DNA of 8,946 nt from JBBATK01 sp046052705 (GTDB lineage Bacteria; Bacteroidota; Ignavibacteria; Kapaibacteriales; NICIL-2). The notes below the pieces were generated by a model. It was given only the letters and a program-made list of their open reading frames with translations. It was not told the origin of the DNA and ran no database searches. The stretch is from NCBI GenBank assembly GCA_046052705.1, contig JBJOLU010000127.1:1-8946 (forward strand). Direction: 5' to 3'. Shown here in pieces: positions 1 to 5,222 of the stretch. The position numbers and the translations under genes are program-made. Position 1 is the first letter of the stretch, and each line of letters opens with the position of its first letter.

Positions 1-1005
1 GCAGGGGTAGGCCAGGCGCCTGCGCGTCAGGCGGCACTAGGTGCCGGGCTTGGTGAACATGTTCCGTGTATGACGATCAATAAGGTATGCGGCAGTGGTT
101 TGAAATCGGTGATGCTGGCCGATCAGGCAATTCGTTGCGGCGACGCAAGCGTGGTGCTTGCCGGCGGGCAGGAGTCCATGACCACCGCGCCCTATCTGCT
201 TCCCAAGGCACGCACCGGATACAAATACGGTAATGGCGAGATCGTAGACTCCATGCAGTATGATGGCCTTACCGATGCCTATGCAAAAGCAGCCATGGGC
301 GAGTTCGCTGAAGCATGTGCAACGGAGTGCGGCATAACCCGCGACATGCAAGATGCGTTCACGGTAGAGAGCTATACGCGTGCGATCAACGCGCAAAAGA
401 ACGGCCTATTTGCCGATGAGATTGCCGGCGTAACCATCAAAGACAAAAAAGGCGATACCGTTGTATTGCTTGATGAGGAGCCCACCAAGGTACGTTTCGA
501 GAAGATTCCGGAGTTGAAGCCGGTATTCAAAAAAGACGGAACCATTACGGCTGCCAATGCCAGCTCTATTGATGACGGCGCGGCTGCAGTGGTGGTATGT
601 TCCGAGTCGGTGATGAAATCGTTGTCTGCCAAACCCATGGCGCGCATCGTGGCGCAAGCTTCTTTTGCTCACGCACCCAAGGATTTCAACACAGCCCCGG
701 TTCATAGCATCAACTCTGTTTTGAAAAAGGCCGGCCTGACTATAGCGGATATCGACCTTTTCGAAATCAATGAGGCATTTTCGGTAACCGCGCTCGTAGC
801 AAAAGGTGAGCTGGCTATTCCGCACGAGAAAATGAACGTGCACGGTGGAGCAGTGGCTTTGGGCCATCCCATTGGAGCCAGCGGTGCGCGGGTTTTGACC
901 ACGCTGTTGTACGCATTGCGCCGCTATGGCAAGAGATATGGTTTGGCCACATTATGTATAGGCGGCGGCGAGGCGAGCGCCTTGGTTGTGGAAAATCTTT
1001 CCTAA
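1..1005 (+). CDS. Acetyl-CoA acetyltransferase (thiolase), 5' end missing
   Basis: The frame is open from base 1, so the true start lies upstream; 334 residues are visible. Thiolases of this type join two acetyl-CoA to acetoacetyl-CoA or run the reverse reaction in the cytosol. All catalytic elements are present: the nucleophilic cysteine in NKVCGSG (window residue 30), NEAF (Asn 257), the histidine in GHPIGASGAR (residue 289) and the cysteine in CIGGG (residue 319). Adding 59 to each gives 89, 316, 348 and 378, the numbering of the Zoogloea biosynthetic thiolase, so about 59 codons are missing and the full protein should be near 393 residues, normal for the family. It is most like the biosynthetic/AtoB group; a 3-ketoacyl-CoA thiolase with longer substrates cannot be excluded. 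Family certain, substrate inferred. No terminator is visible after the stop. Confidence 0.95.
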   Translation, partial: AGVGQAPARQAALGAGLGEHVPCMTINKVCGSGLKSVMLADQAIRCGDASVVLAGGQESMTTAPYLLPKARTGYKYGNGEIVDSMQYDGLTDAYAKAAMGEFAEACATECGITRDMQDAFTVESYTRAINAQKNGLFADEIAGVTIKDKKGDTVVLLDEEPTKVRFEKIPELKPVFKKDGTITAANASSIDDGAAAVVVCSESVMKSLSAKPMARIVAQASFAHAPKDFNTAPVHSINSVLKKAGLTIADIDLFEINEAFSVTALVAKGELAIPHEKMNVHGGAVALGHPIGASGARVLTTLLYALRRYGKRYGLATLCIGGGEASALVVENLS

Positions 1006-1026
1006 AACCCTTCAAGCGTATTTCCT

Positions 1027-1059
1027 TTTGGTCATTTTTCCCATACTGCCGTATATTTG
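1027..1059 (+). promoter_or_regulatory. Bacteroidota-type promoter for tRNA-Gln
   Basis: TTTG at 1027-1030 is followed after 21 bases by TATATTTG at 1052-1059, an exact match to the Bacteroidota vegetative pattern TTTG / TAnnTTTG. A transcript starting six to seven bases later would begin near 1066 and give a leader of about 19 bases before the mature tRNA. The match is read from the sequence; its use is inferred. It may also drive prs, since no equally good promoter is visible between the tRNA and prs. Confidence 0.65.
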
Positions 1060-1084
1060 CAGTCTTGTATAGCAAAGACGCATT

Positions 1085-1156
1085 TGGGGCGTCGCCAAGC
1101 GGCAAGGCATCGCTCTTTGGAAGCGACATTCGTTGGTTCGAATCCAGCCGCCCCAG
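1085..1156 (+). tRNA. tRNA-Gln (anticodon TTG)
   Basis: A full 72-base cloverleaf can be folded by hand. The acceptor stem TGGGGCG (1085-1091) pairs perfectly with CGCCCCA (1149-1155), with discriminator G at 1156. The D arm is GCC/GGC (1094-1096 with 1106-1108). The anticodon stem is TCGCT/AGCGA (1110-1114 with 1122-1126) around loop CTTTGGA, placing anticodon TTG at 1117-1119, which reads CAA and by wobble CAG. The T arm is GTTGG/CCAGC around the standard TTCGAAT loop (1137-1143). The U1-A72 start of the acceptor stem and the overall pattern resemble E. coli tRNA-Gln. CCA is not encoded, so it must be added after transcription. It sits between the thiolase gene and prs. Confidence 0.97.
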
Positions 1157-1185
1157 CTTAAAAAGTATTTAGATGTTTCGCACGT

Positions 1186-1220
1186 CCGCAGTGTGTGGAG
1201 CATTGTCACAATCACTGCGG
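1186..1220 (+). other. Hairpin in the prs leader
   Basis: CCGCAGTG (1186-1193) is perfectly complementary to CACTGCGG (1213-1220). Inside it TGTG (1194-1197) can pair with CACA (1207-1210), leaving a two-base bulge and a nine-base loop. The structure ends 14 bases before the prs ATG. No T run follows, so it is not an ordinary intrinsic terminator. It could mark the boundary of tRNA processing, stabilise the prs message or influence its translation; the role is unknown. Confidence 0.5.
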
Positions 1221-1234
1221 TTCAGGCGTTCTCC

Positions 1235-2233
1235 ATGAATTCTCGTGACATTGATCAGATACGCACGAGTAAGCACGATGGAACTCTAGGCGCAAGCTCG
1301 GAGATCAAGATCGTAGCAGGGAGATCGAACCTGGCACTAGCGCAAAAGGTTGCCGAAGCAGCCGGTACGGAACTCTCGGCTCTGACCATCCAAAATTTTT
1401 CGGACGGTGAGATTTGGGCCAAGTTTGAAGAGAATATTCGCGGCGTGGACTTGTTTATCGTTCAATCGACACACGCTCCCGCAGATAATCTTCTTGAATT
1501 ATTGATTTTGCTTGATGCGGCGCGGCGCGCCTCGGCAAACAGAATCACAGCAGTTATTCCGTACTTCGGTTACGCTCGTCAGGATCGCAAAGATCAACCG
1601 CGCGTTTCGATCACGGCAAAGCTTCTTGCAAACTTGATTACTTCGGCCGGTGCAGATCGCGTTATTACCGTGGACTTGCACACGCCGCAGATTCAAGGTT
1701 TCTTTGACATTCCGCTGGACCACTTGTATGCATCGCGTATACTTCTGAAAGTACTACGCGAGGAAGGTTTGCAGAATATGGCTGTTGCAGCTCCCGATGT
1801 GGGCAGTGCCAAGACAGCCAGAGCATATGCAAAGCGTCTTGATGCAGACTTGGTGATTGTAGATAAGCGACGCGCTTCGCACAACATGGCTGAAGTGATG
1901 AGCATTATCGGCGATCCCCAAGGAAAGAACATCCTGATTATCGATGACTTGATCGATACCGGAGGAACCTTTGTTCAGTGTGCGGAAGCGTTGAAAAATA
2001 ATGGAGCGTTGAAAATCATTGGAGCGTGTACGCATCCCGTGTTTTCCGGTCCGGCGTTGGAGCGCATTGAAAACAGCTCGGCGGTGGAGAAAGTGTACGT
2101 AACAGACACCATTCCGCTACCGAATGCTACTCCGAAGATTCGTGTTATTTCTGTTGCCGAGATGCTGGCGGAAGCCATCGTTCGTACGCATGATAACACA
2201 TCGATTTCGTCGTTGTTTGATATTGTGCGCTAA
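1235..2233 (+). CDS. prs: Ribose-phosphate pyrophosphokinase (PRPP synthetase)
   Basis: The enzyme transfers the pyrophosphate of ATP to ribose 5-phosphate, making PRPP for purine, pyrimidine, histidine, tryptophan and NAD synthesis in the cytosol. With the ATG at 1235 the protein has 332 residues. Visible family motifs are FSDGE (55-59), the ATP loop FGYARQDRK (111-119), DLHTPQIQGFF (147-157), the catalytic-loop VDKRR (209-213) and the PRPP loop with IIDDLIDTGGT (235-245). The frame stays open upstream into the tRNA, so a start there is not credible; GTG at 1193 is possible but lies in the hairpin. The conserved domain begins near residue 24 (IKIVAG), so even the chosen start leaves an N-terminal extension of about 22 residues over typical bacterial proteins. 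No good Shine-Dalgarno precedes the ATG. Function is very secure; the start is moderately so. Confidence 0.96.
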   Translation: MNSRDIDQIRTSKHDGTLGASSEIKIVAGRSNLALAQKVAEAAGTELSALTIQNFSDGEIWAKFEENIRGVDLFIVQSTHAPADNLLELLILLDAARRASANRITAVIPYFGYARQDRKDQPRVSITAKLLANLITSAGADRVITVDLHTPQIQGFFDIPLDHLYASRILLKVLREEGLQNMAVAAPDVGSAKTARAYAKRLDADLVIVDKRRASHNMAEVMSIIGDPQGKNILIIDDLIDTGGTFVQCAEALKNNGALKIIGACTHPVFSGPALERIENSSAVEKVYVTDTIPLPNATPKIRVISVAEMLAEAIVRTHDNTSISSLFDIVR

Positions 2234-2365
2234 GTAAGCGGAAGCAAATCAACGACATCGGTTGGAATATTGATAAAACCTAGACAGTACGAACTCGGTG
2301 CGAATCAGTACCAATAGATACGAACGCAAGACGAACACATTACTAGAACTCTACTCTTTATTTAC

Positions 2366-2370
2366 AAGGA
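2366..2370 (+). promoter_or_regulatory. Ribosome binding site of rplY
   Basis: AAGGA lies seven bases before the ATG at 2378. It is one of only two clear Shine-Dalgarno sequences in the window and fixes the rplY start. The preceding prs-rplY gap (2234-2377) shows no recognisable promoter, only several short ACGAAC-like words whose meaning is unclear. Confidence 0.6.
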
Positions 2371-2377
2371 ACGTCGT

Positions 2378-2998
2378 ATGAATGAGATCACACTCAACGT
2401 AACCACTCGTGAAAACGGCAAGCGTGCTGCCAAGCACGTTCGCAAGAGCGGTCGTATTCCGGGTGTTTATTACCGCAAAGGGAGCGATCCCATTTCTATT
2501 TCCTCGGACAGCCGCGAAATCCGTCCTATCATTTACACGAAGGATGTTCGTATCGTGAAGCTGCTCGTTGATGGCGCATCCAGCCCCATTGAGTGCGTAC
2601 TGAAAGACGTAACCTTCGATCCCGTGACTGACGTAATCACGCACTTCGACCTTCATGGTTTTGCAGAAGATTCATTGATGAGCTTCGAAGTACCTGTACG
2701 TTTGGTGGGAACAGCTGTTGGTGTTCGCGACGGCGGCATTCTTCAGCACATGCTTCACAAAATTGAAGTAAAGTGCTTGCCTCACGACCTTCCCTCGCAC
2801 ATCGATGTGGACATCAGTGAGTTAAAAATCAATCACTCTATCCACCTCCGCGAAATCAGCGTGGACAAGGTTAGCTTCGTTGGCAATCTGGACCAAGGCG
2901 TGGTTTCGGTTCTTCCTCCGCGCGTTGATGACTCGAAGAGAGGCGGCGCGGGCGAACCTGAACTCGTCAATCAGAAGGGTAAGAAAGACGATAAGTAA
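2378..2998 (+). CDS. rplY: 50S ribosomal protein L25 (long, CTC-type form)
   Basis: L25 binds 5S rRNA in the large ribosomal subunit. The 206-residue length marks the long two-domain form (also called Ctc or TL5) rather than the roughly 95-residue E. coli form. The N-terminal 5S-binding domain (about 1-93) contains RKSGRIPGVYY (22-32) and DPVTDVITHFDL (81-92), a clear version of the family signature. The C-terminal beta domain (about 97-182) contains GVRDGGIL, the EVKCLPHDLPSHIDVDIS stretch and a second hydrophobic repeat. The last 25 residues are charged and probably disordered, ending KGKKDDK. It follows prs by 144 bases, a common bacterial pairing, and is closed by a strong terminator. In many genomes pth comes next; here it does not. 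Confidence 0.96.
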   Translation: MNEITLNVTTRENGKRAAKHVRKSGRIPGVYYRKGSDPISISSDSREIRPIIYTKDVRIVKLLVDGASSPIECVLKDVTFDPVTDVITHFDLHGFAEDSLMSFEVPVRLVGTAVGVRDGGILQHMLHKIEVKCLPHDLPSHIDVDISELKINHSIHLREISVDKVSFVGNLDQGVVSVLPPRVDDSKRGGAGEPELVNQKGKKDDK

Positions 2999-3004
2999 AC
3001 GAGG

Positions 3005-3153
3005 CTACGTAGTGCCCAAAGATCTAAGCAGAGCATATTCCTCTAGGGTTGCTCTGCTTTTTTTTTGCCGGCGAAGTGAAACTCGTTGTGGTGAAATTTC
3101 TTTTCAATAGTTTCTCCGCCGCGCCGTTTCATTGATGCAATGGAACTACGTAG
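3005..3153. repeat. Two copies of the palindrome CTACGTAG flanking the terminator
   Basis: The perfect 8-base palindrome CTACGTAG occurs at 3005-3012 and again at 3146-3153, both in the non-coding gap between rplY and the lipoprotein gene. The second copy is 49 bases before the lipoprotein start, where an operator could sit. The flanking bases do not match further. The rest of the gap (3067-3202) holds no convincing TAnnTTTG promoter. Function is unknown and chance is possible. Confidence 0.3.
3026..3066 (+). terminator. Rho-independent terminator after rplY
   Basis: AAGCAGAGCA (3026-3035) pairs perfectly with TGCTCTGCTT (3050-3059) across a 14-base loop, and a run of nine T covers 3058-3066. 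The stem starts 27 bases after the rplY stop. It should end the prs-rplY transcript, so the lipoprotein gene needs its own promoter. Confidence 0.92.
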
Positions 3154-3202
3154 CGATGGGCCACAAATGGTCGCGGTGTATAAACAGATACCTTGATGAG
3201 CT

Positions 3203-4069
3203 ATGAAACACATTCTCTCTGCTTTTAGCGTTGCGTGTATAGTAGTTGCCGCTATGGTCGGCTCGGGATGCCGCTCCACTATGGGTGATAACGCGCTTTC
3301 TGCAACTTATGGCACTCCCGTCCCGGAGCCTTCTACGTTCACGGCTACCAGAGTGCGCGGCGGCTCAGTGAGCTTCGAGTATTTATACCTGGTACCGCAC
3401 GACACCGCCAATGCGACCTTTAGATTACTTTTTAGTGTTACCGAAAGCTTCTGTGTGATCATCGATCCTAATCGTGGTGTTCTTGATACTATAGACATGC
3501 GCCCCGTGACCGGTATTACAAGTATCGATGAGACAAACGATTCACTGGTGTTGAATGGCAAGGGCTATTGGACCAATGTGAATTCCGCGGAGTATGACGA
3601 GCTGATTTTTGATGTGGTGCTTGTGGCCGGTGGTAAATCATATCACGATGCCCGAAGAATTCGCTTGGAGGCAGCAACAGAAGAGCAGAAGTCCTCACCG
3701 CTTGTGTATGTGGAGCCCTACATCGACGAGCAGACAGACTCCACCGTAACCTTCGCACTTCTTGCTCGCCGCAATCGCGGTGCATCCATAGATTATTTCC
3801 CCAGCAGCGAACGCTTGCGCGTAGAGGTACTATCTGCAGACGGGCGTGTGCTCTTCTCGTCGAATCACGGAATGCAGTACCTGCAAGAGATTCAACCTGT
3901 ACAGCCGCTCAAACGCGAAGAGTTGCACCGATACACATTCACGTGGGGCGGAAAGGACAACAATGGAGTGGCCGTGCCCGCCGGAACATACACAGTGAAT
4001 TTGATCCTGGTTACAAAGCCGGAAGCATATAAAGCACAAACTCGCCTGGATTGGAAGGGACGTCCGTGA
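3203..4069 (+). CDS. Predicted lipoprotein with BsuPI-like C-terminal domain
   Basis: The 288-residue product begins with a lipoprotein-type signal: MKH, a hydrophobic stretch (4-19) and a lipobox-like GSGC with the acylated cysteine at 23, so it is probably anchored in the inner or outer membrane facing the periplasm. Residues 45-160 look like beta-strand sequence and are not assigned to a family. The C-terminal part (about 177-272) resembles the BsuPI fold: a strand with LRVEVLSADGRVLFSS (205-220), then TFTWGGKDNNG (245-255) and PAGTYTVNLIL (259-269), the usual ending of that domain. BsuPI-like domains are known from an intracellular proteinase inhibitor but also occur in many envelope proteins with no inhibitor role, so inhibition is not claimed. 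Its stop codon overlaps the ribD start, suggesting coupled translation. No strong Shine-Dalgarno is visible. Lipoprotein status likely; function unknown. Confidence 0.85.
   Translation: MKHILSAFSVACIVVAAMVGSGCRSTMGDNALSATYGTPVPEPSTFTATRVRGGSVSFEYLYLVPHDTANATFRLLFSVTESFCVIIDPNRGVLDTIDMRPVTGITSIDETNDSLVLNGKGYWTNVNSAEYDELIFDVVLVAGGKSYHDARRIRLEAATEEQKSSPLVYVEPYIDEQTDSTVTFALLARRNRGASIDYFPSSERLRVEVLSADGRVLFSSNHGMQYLQEIQPVQPLKREELHRYTFTWGGKDNNGVAVPAGTYTVNLILVTKPEAYKAQTRLDWKGRP
4053..4060 (+). promoter_or_regulatory. Ribosome binding site that decides the ribD start
   Basis: GGAAGGGA lies inside the last codons of the lipoprotein gene and ends five bases before the GTG at 4066. This purine-rich site supports GTG 4066 over the upstream in-frame TTG at 4051, which would place the site inside the coding sequence. 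Confidence 0.6.
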
Positions 4070-5154
4070 CGCCCGAAGCGGCAATGGATAGAGCGTTGGA
4101 GCTGGCACGCAACGGCTACGGCCGCGTTTCCCCCAATCCGCTGGTAGGCTGTGTGATTCTTCAGGGCGAGAACATACTTGCAGAAGGATGGCACGAGAGT
4201 TTTGGCGGACCGCATGCCGAGGCTCACGCCTTGAGCCGCCTACAGCACGTGCCCTCTGATGCCGTGTTGTACTGTACCCTGGAGCCCTGCGCCCACACTG
4301 GAAAAACACCCCCCTGTGCCGATGCCATTATTGCCTCAGGCATTCGCCACGTAGTGGTTGGAACTGTAGATCCCAATCCCATCGTAGCGGGGCGCGGTAT
4401 TGAGCGCATGCGAGCTGCAGGAATTCGTGTGGATGTTGGTATTCGCGAAGCAGAGTGCGCCTGGATGAATAGATTCTTTCTGCATACAATACAACATCGT
4501 AGTCCGTATTGCATTCTCAAAGTGGCTCAGTCTATAGACGGCTGTGTGGCCACAGCCACAGGGGAGTCTGAGTGGATCACCAACGAAGAAACACGTACAC
4601 GCGTTCATGAGCTTCGCGCCGGTGTAGATGCGGTATGCGTGGGCAGTGGGACGGTGCGCAGTGATAATCCATCGCTCACGGTTCGCCTTGCGCAAGGACC
4701 AAACCCTCTGCGCATGGTTTTGGACTCGCGCCTATCCGTACCTGCGGGAATGAACGTGTTCTCCTCAGATGCGCGAACAATAGTTTTCTGCACGTACCAA
4801 GGGTACGATGAACAACGAGCCGTGGTACTTCGCGCCCAAGGCGTAGAGGTTGAGCAGGTGAGTGCGAATGCGGGTGGAACAGTTGATATAGCGGCCGCGC
4901 TTCAACGCGCATATGATGCCTATGGTGTGCAGTCAATTCTCTTTGAAGCCGGCTCTGCGCTGGCGTCTGCGCTCGTTGCGGCGTCGGTACCGCACGAGCT
5001 GCATATATGCATCGCTCCGATTATTATCGGCGATGGTCAGCGAGCTTTTGGCGGCCTGCATACGTCCGCACTTTCGGACGCACCCGGATTTCGTCTGCAT
5101 TCCTCTCAGAGAATTCAGGACGATACCTACATGGTATTCACCAAGAAGATGTAA
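4066..5154 (+). CDS. ribD: Bifunctional riboflavin deaminase/reductase RibD
   Basis: RibD carries out the second and third steps of riboflavin synthesis: deamination of the pyrimidine formed from GTP, then NADPH-dependent reduction of its ribosyl side chain. With GTG 4066 the protein has 362 residues, a usual length. The N-terminal deaminase domain has NGYGRVSPNPLVG, the zinc and proton-transfer motif HAEAHAL (His 50, Glu 52) and TLEPCAHTGKTPPC (zinc cysteines 75 and 84). The C-terminal reductase domain (about 147 onward) has KVAQSIDG, GESEWITN, HELRAGVDAVCVGSGTV with DNPSLTVR, and IAPIIIGDG. The usual EGG of the reductase domain reads EAG here (residues 294-296), a mild departure. The GTG overlaps the lipoprotein TGA as GTGA. 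An in-frame ATG at 4084 is a less likely start because it trims the first helix. No other riboflavin gene is in view. Function is secure. Confidence 0.95.
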   Translation: MTPEAAMDRALELARNGYGRVSPNPLVGCVILQGENILAEGWHESFGGPHAEAHALSRLQHVPSDAVLYCTLEPCAHTGKTPPCADAIIASGIRHVVVGTVDPNPIVAGRGIERMRAAGIRVDVGIREAECAWMNRFFLHTIQHRSPYCILKVAQSIDGCVATATGESEWITNEETRTRVHELRAGVDAVCVGSGTVRSDNPSLTVRLAQGPNPLRMVLDSRLSVPAGMNVFSSDARTIVFCTYQGYDEQRAVVLRAQGVEVEQVSANAGGTVDIAAALQRAYDAYGVQSILFEAGSALASALVAASVPHELHICIAPIIIGDGQRAFGGLHTSALSDAPGFRLHSSQRIQDDTYMVFTKKM

Positions 5155-5222
5155 TTTCATTGGCGCGTGCATGTGTGCTGCGCTCTCTCCGGTACTGAAG
5201 TATAATAATAGCAACTTCCATC

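Noticed and set aside
1133..1234. Longer prs reading frame starting at TTG 1133
   Set aside because: That start lies inside the T arm of tRNA-Gln; the ATG at 1235 fits the protein family better.
3108..3115. TAGTTTCT as a promoter for the lipoprotein gene
   Set aside because: Only a partial match to TAnnTTTG, with no convincing upstream TTTG at the right distance.
4051..4065. TTG 4051 as the ribD start
   Set aside because: It would put the Shine-Dalgarno-like GGAAGGGA inside the gene; GTG 4066 has that site at good spacing and a typical 4-base overlap.
3830..4309. Minus-strand open frame of 159 codons across the lipoprotein-ribD junction
   Set aside because: It lies opposite two well-supported overlapping genes and has no recognisable features.
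5201..5206. TATAAT before the large exported protein gene
   Set aside because: No matching -35 is visible, and the probable host group uses a different promoter pattern; AT-rich chance is likely.
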